Part shown: positions 1-6,399 of the stretch, piece after piece | Numbering within the stretch: position 1 is the first letter of the stretch | How the letters are laid out: the number at the start of each line of letters is the position of its first letter | Source of the DNA: an uncultured Collinsella sp. | GTDB lineage: Bacteria > Actinomycetota > Coriobacteriia > Coriobacteriales > Coriobacteriaceae | Direction of reading: 5' to 3' | NCBI GenBank assembly: GCA_900548075.1 | Contig: URJD01000059.1 | Coordinates: 1-9,475, forward strand | Length of the DNA stretch: 9,475 nucleotides | The notes under the pieces: generated by a model | Seen by the model: only the letters and a program-made list of their open reading frames with translations | What the model was told of the DNA's origin: nothing | The model's database searches: none | Made by a program: the position numbers and the translations under genes

Positions 1-1010
1 CCTACACCTTCGTGAACCTCGCCGACCCCGAGCTCGCCATCGAGTGGCCGATCCCTCTCGACGAGGCCACCGTCTCCGAGGCCGACCTCAACCACCCGAT
101 GCTGAAGGACGTCGTCCCCATGGCGCCGAAGCGCACCCTCGTCACCGGCTGCAACGGCCAGCTGGGCCATGCGGTGCGCGCGCTCGCCGAGGAGCGCGGC
201 GTCGCCAAGGACTTCGACTTCTGCGACATCGACACCTTCGACATGTCCGACCCGGAGGCCTACGCACAGTACGACTGGTCGCTCTACGGCACCGTGATCA
301 ACTGCGGCGCCTACACGGCCGTGGATAAAGCGGAGGCCCCCGAGGGCCGCGCGACCGCCTGGAAGGCCAACGCCACCGGCCCGGCGCTTCTCGCCCGCAC
401 CTGCGCCGAGCACGGCATCACGCTCGTCCACGTGTCCTCCGACTACGTCTTCGACGGCACCGCCGAGGTCCATACGGAGGACGAGCCCCTCAGCCCGCTG
501 TCCGTCTACGGCCAGACCAAGGCCGCAGGCGACATCGCCGTGGCCGGGTGCCCGCGCCACTACATCATGCGCAGCTCCTGGGTCATCGGCGAGGGGCACA
601 ACTTCGTCAAGACCATGAAGGGGCTGTCCGACCGCGTCGCCGACCCGGAGGATAAGTTGGAGCAGGTCACCGTCGTGGACGACCAGCTGGGCCGCCTGAC
701 CTTCACGCGCGACATGGCCGGTGCCATCTTCCACGTGCTGGGGACGCACGCCCCCTACGGTACCTACGACTGCACCGGCTCCGGTGCGGTGAAGAGCTGG
801 GCGGACATCGCCCGTGCCGTCTTCGAGGCCGCCAACGGCAACGGCGAGAAGGTCGTGCCGGTCAGCACCGCCGACTACTACGCCGGCGCCGAGGGCCCCG
901 TCGCCCCGCGCCCGGTCCATTCCGCGCTCGACCTGTCCAGGCTCGAGTCGGTCGGGTTCCACATGCCCGACTGGGAGGAGGAGCTGGGGGAGTACCTCAA
1001 GACGCTCTAG
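1..1010 (+). CDS. rmlD: Fused dTDP-4-dehydrorhamnose 3,5-epimerase/reductase (RmlC-RmlD), 5' end missing
   Basis: This protein would carry out the last two steps of dTDP-L-rhamnose synthesis in the cytoplasm. The reading frame is open from base 3 to the TAG at 1008-1010. The GTG at 12 is not a convincing start: the frame continues upstream, and the first ~38 residues (YTFVNLAD..., AIEWPIPLDEA, SEADLNHPML) match the C-terminal tail expected of an RmlC epimerase. RmlD follows: beta strand plus the NADPH-binding GCNGQLG loop (bases 144-167), NCGAYTAVDKAE, the VSSDYVFDG strand carrying the hydroxyl residue of the SDR active site, and the YGQTK catalytic Tyr/Lys pair (Tyr codon 507-509). Fused RmlC-RmlD enzymes are known in actinobacteria such as Bifidobacterium. 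Codons are strongly G/C-ending: one 60-base line (121-180) is 75% G+C by hand count, far above the genes to the right. Only the left boundary is unknown. Confidence 0.93.
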   Translation, partial: YTFVNLADPELAIEWPIPLDEATVSEADLNHPMLKDVVPMAPKRTLVTGCNGQLGHAVRALAEERGVAKDFDFCDIDTFDMSDPEAYAQYDWSLYGTVINCGAYTAVDKAEAPEGRATAWKANATGPALLARTCAEHGITLVHVSSDYVFDGTAEVHTEDEPLSPLSVYGQTKAAGDIAVAGCPRHYIMRSSWVIGEGHNFVKTMKGLSDRVADPEDKLEQVTVVDDQLGRLTFTRDMAGAIFHVLGTHAPYGTYDCTGSGAVKSWADIARAVFEAANGNGEKVVPVSTADYYAGAEGPVAPRPVHSALDLSRLESVGFHMPDWEEELGEYLKTL

Positions 1011-1034
1011 CTGCTGTTATTGAATTGACGAGAG

Positions 1035-1070
1035 CAAAAGCCGCCGTTCTTAACGGCGGCTTTTGTTGTT
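1035..1070. terminator. Bidirectional rho-independent terminator between convergent genes
   Basis: A perfect 14 bp inverted repeat, CAAAAGCCGCCGTT (1035-1048) and AACGGCGGCTTTTG (1052-1065), encloses a 3 nt loop. On the plus strand it is followed by TTGTTTC and ends the RmlCD transcript 25 bp after its stop. On the minus strand the other arm ends in TTTTG, and the hairpin can end the glycosyltransferase/YfhO operon. The last four sense codons and the TAA stop of the YfhO gene lie inside the hairpin: the stop is formed by the last base of one arm and two loop bases. Confidence 0.9.
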
Positions 1071-3461
1071 TCTGACGACTAGCCCCGCCGTAACAAGGGC
1101 AATGGCGGTCGCCAGACTCACTGCAAGCCCCGCAAGGGCGCCCGGAGTCTTGTAGGTCATCACGATTCTATTTGCGCCTTTCTGCATGTTCAGGGACGAC
1201 AAGCCCTTATCGGCGGCGGGCGTTAGTTCTGCGGTGGTTCCGTTTACCGTTACGTTCCAGCCCTCATCGTACGGAACGCTCAGCAGCAGGTTGCCATCAT
1301 CCTTGGCGGTATACTCGCCTTCGATCATTCCGTCCTCAAAAACCGTCGGAATAAACTCGCTCGTCTTAAGCTCGTTAATGACCCGTTTGAAAACGTCCAG
1401 ATTGAGGGCGTAAAAGACCGGCTCATTGTCTTGGGGCATGTCTGTATAGCCCTCTGCGACTCCGATTGACACCGTATGCTGGCTCGGGGCGTCCGATGCA
1501 TCCGCAATCTGGCGGATATTATTGTCGAATCTCCAGGCCTCGTTTCCGATCGTTCGCTGGTCGATGGTAAGGGTGACGGGCCAATAACTGCCGGCGGTCG
1601 CGTCTTTGTTGATGTAGAGATACCCGATGGAGCCTGCCGGTACAGTAACGCTCCATTGCTTTAAGCCATCGCTATTCTCCGTGCTCGTGTCGTCGATCTT
1701 GGTATAAAGCTCGACCTCGCGGCCTAGGATTATGCTGTAGAGGTTGTTCTGCTTTTCGAAAGGGTTCTCGCTCTTCAGCGTGCTGTTTTGGATATCGCTT
1801 GAGGCTGCCACGCCAATGCTGAGCGCATAGGGGTTCTCGAATACCGCGCTTGTGGAGTCGGCCTTATTCGTCTTGGCTAAAACGTATCCCGCAGGCGCGT
1901 TTTCAGGAATGGCATACTTGACTCCCAGTAGGGCATCGACGGCGAGAATGGGTTCGGCATAACGGGTCGAGAATTCGCCGACGCTGCTGTATCCAAGGGA
2001 GTTGAGCAGTGCGATGGCCTGCGGGTTGTTGGCAGACGAATACGAAGACAGCTGGTTGTACCCAAGCACTAGGCCTTCGTTGAGGGCAGCGCTATCGGCG
2101 CGCGTGGTCGTGCGGTCAATGCGGTAGAACGACGCCGAATCCTGGCCTTGAATGGCTGTGATCGTGTTGGTTGCGGTGGCGACATAGGCGCTGTTGGTTT
2201 CTTCGGAATAGCCTGTGTACAGCTGGTTCCACATAACATGGGCGTTGGCAAACAACTCAATGGCGGTTAGTGCCAGGAGGGGCATGATGACGACGGGGCG
2301 ATAGGCTTGACGCAATTTGGGCTGGTTTTTGAGCGCCTGCAGCGCGTGTCCTGCGGCCCACAGCGCAAAGAAGCTCAGCAAGAAAGCCGTGCGCGAATAG
2401 AAGCCGTTGGGTACGCGCATGCCGCACCAGATGTACTCGAGCGGACTCAAAACGGAGCTTGCGACCAGGATTATCGTGACGACAAGTGTCGCGATGCGCA
2501 TCTTGATCGGAACGGCGCGGTTAAATAGTAGGCTCACCGCGAGCAGCATCATGATTACGCCGCAATAGAACTGCGGTGTACTGTCGTTGTTCACCCACAT
2601 GCCGGGGAGAAAGCCCCTGATGAGCGATTTGAGGCTGGTTTTAAGCAGCGGTCCGAGGGCCAAAACGGGGCCGCCCTTGGACATGGCAAGGATTGTCGGC
2701 AAAAAGGTCCAAGCGGACAGAAGCAGCCCGAGAACGATGGCGCCTGCGAATCGAAGTGCTCGATCGAGCATGAGCTTCCAGCTAAAGCCCTGCTCGGCAG
2801 CGTAATCGACAAATTCGACCAGTACAAAGATGCAGAGGAACAGAATGCTGATATAGGCCGTATACCAGCAGAACATGACGTTAAGTGCCGTGGCGATGAC
2901 AAGGCGCGCTATGCGCTGCTTGCGGATGGCCTCGTAGCAACCGTAGGCGCAAACGGGAAGCAGGATCAGGCAATCAATCCAGAGCGGGTTGCGCAGGTTG
3001 CTGACGGTCCAGCTGCAAAACGTGAACGAGAGGGAAAGCAGGAATGCCGCGGGCTTGGATAAGCCAAAGCGCTTTTGCACATACCAAGCGCTGCTGATGT
3101 GGAGGCAGCCAAGCTTGAGCGCGCTGATGACGAATACAAAGAGCGTCAGCTTGTCCTGGGGAAACAACACGCAGAGCAGGTTGAAGGGGCTCGCGAGGTA
3201 GTAGCTATAGAGGCCCCAAGTGTCCATGCCAAGTCCCTGGGAGAAGGAATAGCGAAGGTTCGCTTCGCCTAAAAGGACGCGGCGAAACCACGCAAAGAAG
3301 TCGATGTATTGGTACTTGAGGTCGTTGGTGAGAAACGAATTGTCGCCAAAGGGATATATATGCCCCGCTATGGCGAGCGCGACAAAGAGCGTGATGGAAA
3401 ACGTGAAGCAGGCAGCGTAGAACGCAACGTTCTTGAGCGTGCTGTTATTGGACCGTGTCAT
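1050..3461 (-). CDS. YfhO-family polytopic membrane protein, probable GT-C glycosyltransferase
   Basis: The 803-residue protein has many membrane segments in its N-terminal half and a large outer domain in its C-terminal half. Family features are visible: a first helix near 10-33, an extracytoplasmic FGDNSFLTNDLKYQY stretch with acidic residues D40 and D47 where GT-C enzymes keep their catalytic acid, then SQGLGMDTWGLYSYYLASP, about ten further hydrophobic stretches to about 440, a soluble domain ending in a VPYDEGWNVTVNG-type motif, and a last helix (about 774-796) before a basic tail. B. subtilis YfhO is linked to teichoic acid glycosylation with CsbB; that role is known, while the substrate here is inferred. 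The frame is open upstream to 3791, but the ATG at 3461 is chosen because GAGG (3468-3471) precedes it by 6 bases and the extension would lie inside the preceding glycosyltransferase gene. It overlaps that gene by 17 bp, which suggests translational coupling. Confidence 0.9.
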   Translation of the reverse strand: MTRSNNSTLKNVAFYAACFTFSITLFVALAIAGHIYPFGDNSFLTNDLKYQYIDFFAWFRRVLLGEANLRYSFSQGLGMDTWGLYSYYLASPFNLLCVLFPQDKLTLFVFVISALKLGCLHISSAWYVQKRFGLSKPAAFLLSLSFTFCSWTVSNLRNPLWIDCLILLPVCAYGCYEAIRKQRIARLVIATALNVMFCWYTAYISILFLCIFVLVEFVDYAAEQGFSWKLMLDRALRFAGAIVLGLLLSAWTFLPTILAMSKGGPVLALGPLLKTSLKSLIRGFLPGMWVNNDSTPQFYCGVIMMLLAVSLLFNRAVPIKMRIATLVVTIILVASSVLSPLEYIWCGMRVPNGFYSRTAFLLSFFALWAAGHALQALKNQPKLRQAYRPVVIMPLLALTAIELFANAHVMWNQLYTGYSEETNSAYVATATNTITAIQGQDSASFYRIDRTTTRADSAALNEGLVLGYNQLSSYSSANNPQAIALLNSLGYSSVGEFSTRYAEPILAVDALLGVKYAIPENAPAGYVLAKTNKADSTSAVFENPYALSIGVAASSDIQNSTLKSENPFEKQNNLYSIILGREVELYTKIDDTSTENSDGLKQWSVTVPAGSIGYLYINKDATAGSYWPVTLTIDQRTIGNEAWRFDNNIRQIADASDAPSQHTVSIGVAEGYTDMPQDNEPVFYALNLDVFKRVINELKTSEFIPTVFEDGMIEGEYTAKDDGNLLLSVPYDEGWNVTVNGTTAELTPAADKGLSSLNMQKGANRIVMTYKTPGALAGLAVSLATAIALVTAGLVVRNNKSRR

Positions 3462-4413
3462 CAGAATCCTCGTTGGACTCGCGAACGATATAGATGGGGC
3501 GTCGCTTGGTCTCCAGATAGGCCTTTGCCAGGTACTCACCGATGATTCCCAGGCACAGAAGCTGCATGCCGCCAAACAGCGTAATGAGGCAGGCGAGTGA
3601 GGGCCATCCGCCGACAGGGTCACCCCAGACAAGCGTTTTGACCAGGATAACGATGAATCCCAGGATGGCGATGAGGCAGAAAATGATGCCCGTGAGGGCG
3701 GCAAGGGAGAGTGGCGCCGTAGAGAACGCGACGATGCCATCGATTGAATAGAGGAGCAGCGACCAAAAGCTCCACTTGGTCTCGCCGGCAACGCGGTTGA
3801 CGTTTACATAAGGGAGCCACTTGGTTTTAAAGCCGACCCAGCCGTAAATGCCCTTAGAGAATCGGTTGTATTCGCCCATGGAAATGATGGCGTTGACCAT
3901 GGGTCGTTTCATGAGTCTAAAATCGCGCGCTCCGTCGACGATGTCGGCCTTGGAAATACGGTTGATGATTTTGTAGAACATGCGGGCGCAGAACGACCTG
4001 ATGGGAGGCTCGCCTTCGCGGGTGGTCCTGCGCGTGGCGACGTTGTCGTAGTCTTCGGTTTGCAGGAGCTCGTACATTTGCGGCAGGAGCGAGGGCGGGT
4101 CCTGCATGTCGGCATCCATGGTGGCAACATAGTCGCCCTTTGCGTGCTGGAGTCCGGCAAACAGCGCCGCCTCTTTACCAAAGTTGCGCGAGAAGGAGTA
4201 CCAGCGGATGGCGTATGGATGCTCCGCCGCGGCTTCTGCTTTCATGACGGTGAGCGTTGCGTCCGCTGAGCCATCGTCGACGAGGACCGTTTCGAATGAA
4301 ATATCGGGGTGCGCTTGCGTCATGGCATGGACAACGCCATCGAGCTCTTTGAGAAAGATCGGAAGCGATTCCTGCTCGTTGTAGCACGGAACGACGATGT
4401 AGATGAGCGGCAT
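3445..4413 (-). CDS. GtrB/CsbB-type family 2 glycosyltransferase (probable lipid-phosphate sugar transferase)
   Basis: A 322-residue membrane-anchored GT-A enzyme. It probably moves a sugar from a nucleotide donor to undecaprenyl phosphate on the cytoplasmic face. Visible motifs: IVVPCYNEQESLP (6-18), VDDGSAD (45-51), SRNFGKEAALFAG (75-87), the metal-binding MDADMQDPP (99-107, DxD at D100/D102), DFRLMKR (164-170), FSKGIYGWVGF (185-195) and SFWSLLLYSIDGI (215-227). Two membrane helices follow (about 231-262 and 272-293), then a GEYLAKAYLETKRRP signature typical of the CsbB/GtrB/YkcC group. Length is normal for the family. The ATG at 4413 is preceded by GAGGT (4422-4426), which overlaps the stop of the upstream gene 6 bp away. 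Its pairing with the overlapping YfhO gene matches the known CsbB-YfhO partnership. The sugar cannot be read from the sequence. Confidence 0.92.
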   Translation of the reverse strand: MPLIYIVVPCYNEQESLPIFLKELDGVVHAMTQAHPDISFETVLVDDGSADATLTVMKAEAAAEHPYAIRWYSFSRNFGKEAALFAGLQHAKGDYVATMDADMQDPPSLLPQMYELLQTEDYDNVATRRTTREGEPPIRSFCARMFYKIINRISKADIVDGARDFRLMKRPMVNAIISMGEYNRFSKGIYGWVGFKTKWLPYVNVNRVAGETKWSFWSLLLYSIDGIVAFSTAPLSLAALTGIIFCLIAILGFIVILVKTLVWGDPVGGWPSLACLITLFGGMQLLCLGIIGEYLAKAYLETKRRPIYIVRESNEDSDDTVQ

Positions 4414-4419
4414 GGCGAT

Positions 4420-5382
4420 TTACCTCGCGTTCGTTTTGTCGCTGCGATAGTCATCGAAAGCGTATTTGCTGTACACGTTGACCTCCCACTGCTTTTTTTC
4501 GACCTTTGCCACGGAGTCGAGGATGAATCCGGTTGCGAGGCTCAGGCCGCACAGGAACATAAACGAGGCGGCGAGCATGGCGGTGGGGAAGCGCGGGACG
4601 AGGCCGGTCTGGAAATACTCCACAACGATGGGCATGCCCAGAGCGAGGCCGATGAGCGTGAATATAATCGCGACCAGGGTGAAGAACTTTAGCGGGCGGT
4701 AGTCCTTGAACAGCGTGCCGATCATCGCAACGACTTTAATGCCGTCGCTCACGGTATGGAGCTTGGACTCGGAACCTTCCGGACGGTCGCGGTATTCGAT
4801 GGGCACATCTTTGATGCGCCAGCGGTGGTCGACGGCGTGGATCGAGAGCTCGGTTTCGATCTGGAAGCCCTCGGAAAGCACAGGGAAGGTTTTGACGAAT
4901 GGGCGGCTCATGGCGCGGTAACCGGTCATGACGTCATCGAAGCTGTAGCCATAGATCCACTTGATCATGGCGCGGACCAGATTATTGCCAAAGCCGTGGA
5001 AGGCACGCTTGTTCTCCTCGGCGTAGGTGCCGTTGGAAAGGCGATCGCCTACGGTCATGTCGGCCGTGCCGTTAAGGATGGGCTCGCAGAGGGCCTTGGC
5101 CGCTTCGGCGGGGTAGGTGTCGTCGCCGTCGACCATCAGGTAACAATCGGCTTCGATATCGCGAAACATCTGGCGGCAGACGTTGCCCTTTCCCTGACGC
5201 GGCTCAAAGCGAACCGTCGCGCCATGCTCTGCTGCGATGCGGGAAGTCTCGTCCGACGAGTTATTGTCATAGACATAGACCGTCGCCTGCGGAAGCTCGC
5301 GATGAAAGTCGTCGACGACCTTACCGATCGTGAGGGCTTCGTTGAAGCAAGGGATAATAACGGCAATGGATTCAGAATTCAC
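4420..5382 (-). CDS. DPM/DPG-synthase-like family 2 glycosyltransferase with two C-terminal membrane helices
   Basis: First gene of the minus-strand operon, 320 residues. The N-terminal GT-A domain shows IAVIIPCFNEALTI (6-19), VYDNNSSDET (37-46), RQGKGNV (62-68), the metal site MVDGDDTYP (83-91), DVMTGYRAMSR (150-160), GFQIETELSIHA (172-183) and YRDRPEGSESKL (197-208). These are hallmarks of enzymes that charge polyprenyl phosphate with a sugar. Two hydrophobic helices (about 232-252 and 268-291) anchor it to the membrane. It is clearly a different subgroup from the next gene, so the two likely use different sugars or acceptors. The GTG at 5382 is chosen as start because AAAGGAG (5389-5395) lies 6 bases upstream and no ATG is well placed. 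Direct transfer to a protein or lipid acceptor other than a polyprenyl phosphate is an alternative role. Confidence 0.9.
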   Translation of the reverse strand: MNSESIAVIIPCFNEALTIGKVVDDFHRELPQATVYVYDNNSSDETSRIAAEHGATVRFEPRQGKGNVCRQMFRDIEADCYLMVDGDDTYPAEAAKALCEPILNGTADMTVGDRLSNGTYAEENKRAFHGFGNNLVRAMIKWIYGYSFDDVMTGYRAMSRPFVKTFPVLSEGFQIETELSIHAVDHRWRIKDVPIEYRDRPEGSESKLHTVSDGIKVVAMIGTLFKDYRPLKFFTLVAIIFTLIGLALGMPIVVEYFQTGLVPRFPTAMLAASFMFLCGLSLATGFILDSVAKVEKKQWEVNVYSKYAFDDYRSDKTNAR

Positions 5383-5388
5383 TCAATG

Positions 5389-5395
5389 CTCCTTT
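5389..5395 (-). promoter_or_regulatory. Ribosome binding site fixing a GTG start
   Basis: On the minus strand AAAGGAG sits 6 bases before GTG at 5382-5380. It supports the GTG as the true start of the first glycosyltransferase of the operon. Confidence 0.75.
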
Positions 5396-5412
5396 GAATT
5401 TCAATCTCTGAA

Positions 5413-5436
5413 AGTATAGCCGTTTGCGCCTGGCAT
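5413..5436 (-). promoter_or_regulatory. Candidate promoter of the minus-strand glycosyltransferase operon (-10 element)
   Basis: On the minus strand TATACT (plus positions 5413-5418) matches the -10 consensus at 5 of 6 bases and lies 30 bases upstream of the GTG start. The hexamer 17 bases further upstream, TTAGGA, is a poor -35, so this is a weak prediction resting mostly on the -10 and its location between divergent operons. Confidence 0.45.
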
Positions 5437-5497
5437 CCTAAGATGTGGGTTAGTTCTCCAGTTTTGTTGCGCGATTCGTTTGCCTGTCTGTCGGGTC

Positions 5498-5503
5498 TAT
5501 ACT
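5498..5503 (+). promoter_or_regulatory. Candidate -10 element of the ABC exporter operon
   Basis: TATACT, the same -10 sequence as in the divergent promoter, lies 39 bases before the permease start. No good -35 hexamer is present at 16-18 bases (TTCGTT at 17), so either an activator is needed or the promoter is weak. Confidence 0.45.
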
Positions 5504-5527
5504 GTTCGTTTGTCAACGATTACGAGT

Positions 5528-5534
5528 AAAGGAG
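5528..5534 (+). promoter_or_regulatory. Ribosome binding site deciding the permease start
   Basis: AAAGGAG ends 8 bases before the GTG at 5543. The open frame runs back to a TTG at 5480, but nothing resembling a ribosome binding site precedes that codon, and the -10 element lies inside the extension. Confidence 0.75.
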
Positions 5535-5542
5535 TTGCATCC

Positions 5543-6388
5543 GTGTCGGATCAGACAAAGCAACAAGAAACTCGCAGTCTGCCTGCGACGTTTGCTAAGA
5601 ACGAATTTGAGAAGGACGCGTTTATCCTTCGTCAGCTGGTTACCAAGGATTTTAAGATTAAGTATCGTCGCAGCGTGTTGGGCGTTGCGTGGTCGGTGCT
5701 CAACCCGCTGCTGATGATGATCGTCATGGCCATCGTGTTCTCGACGATTTTTGCCCAGGGTCGCAACGGCTCTATTACGCCCGAGATGTACCCGCTGTAC
5801 TTGATCGTGGGTAACGTCACCTTTGCCGTCATGTCCGAGTCCACAAACCAGGCGCTGACGTCGATCGTGGGCGCGGCGCCACTGCTCAAGAAGGTAAAGG
5901 TTCACCGCTGGGTCTTCCCGGTACAGAAGGTGCTCTTCTCGCTGGTCAACTTCGCCTTCTCGCTGGTAGCCGTTGCCATCGTTATGCTGTGGTTCCGTGT
6001 TATGCCTTCGTGGCACCTCATTCTGCTGCCTGTTTGCCTGTTCCTGCTTATGTGCTTCTGCATGGGCCTGGGCATGATGCTCTCGGCGCTCACCGTCTTC
6101 TTCCGCGACGTTATGCATCTGTGGAGCGTCGTTATCACGGCGTGGACCTATATCACGCCCATCTTCTGGACGACCGACTTCGTTGCGCAAATGCCCCATA
6201 TCGTGCGCATTCTGGTTTATGCGAACCCCATGTACAACTATCTGCAGTTTATGCGTGATATCTTCCTGTTCCAGACCACGCCTTCGTTCTTGACGCTTGG
6301 TATGTGTGTCGCTTGGGCGGTTCTTGCGCTTGCTATTGGCTACACCGTGTTCCATAAGTCCGAGCGCAAGTTCATCCTCTACATCTAA
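5543..6388 (+). CDS. Polysaccharide ABC exporter permease (Wzm/TagG type, ABC-2 family)
   Basis: A 281-residue integral membrane subunit that would form the channel for an undecaprenyl-linked polymer crossing the cytoplasmic membrane. A short polar N-terminus leads into the family hallmark KDFKIKYRRSVLGVAWSVLNPLL (about 36-58) at the cytoplasmic edge of the first helix. Further helices follow, then GMMLSALTVFFRDVMHLW with the conserved FFRDV turn, the YITPIFW segment and the YANPMYNYLQFMRDI region near the end, and a basic tail. Size and motif order fit the Wzm/TagG/RfbA group. Start GTG 5543 is set by the upstream ribosome binding site. The stop TAA overlaps the AAGGAG of the ATPase gene, so the two are co-transcribed and probably coupled. 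The substrate may be a rhamnose-containing glycan or a teichoic-acid-like polymer; the neighbours favour the former. Confidence 0.92.
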   Translation: MSDQTKQQETRSLPATFAKNEFEKDAFILRQLVTKDFKIKYRRSVLGVAWSVLNPLLMMIVMAIVFSTIFAQGRNGSITPEMYPLYLIVGNVTFAVMSESTNQALTSIVGAAPLLKKVKVHRWVFPVQKVLFSLVNFAFSLVAVAIVMLWFRVMPSWHLILLPVCLFLLMCFCMGLGMMLSALTVFFRDVMHLWSVVITAWTYITPIFWTTDFVAQMPHIVRILVYANPMYNYLQFMRDIFLFQTTPSFLTLGMCVAWAVLALAIGYTVFHKSERKFILYI

Positions 6389-6399
6389 GGAGTGCTGTG

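Noticed and set aside
12..14. GTG as the start of the RmlD gene
   Set aside because: The frame is open to the left edge and the residues around the GTG belong to an RmlC-type C-terminal tail, so the gene starts outside the window.
3462..3791. 110-residue N-terminal extension of the YfhO protein
   Set aside because: It lies in another frame of the upstream glycosyltransferase gene, is rich in Ser/Arg/Pro like a frame shadow, and a good ribosome binding site marks the ATG at 3461.
4756..5397. Plus-strand open frame opposite the first glycosyltransferase (213 residues)
   Set aside because: The minus strand carries clear GT-A motifs here; the plus-strand product shows no recognisable domain.
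5480..5542. TTG start for the ABC permease
   Set aside because: The extension crosses the likely -10 element and has no ribosome binding site; GTG 5543 has AAAGGAG at a suitable distance.
5513..6355. Long antisense open frame opposite the permease (280 residues)
   Set aside because: It is rich in His, Asn, Arg and Gln with no hydrophobic or domain pattern, as expected from the complement of a biased membrane-protein gene.
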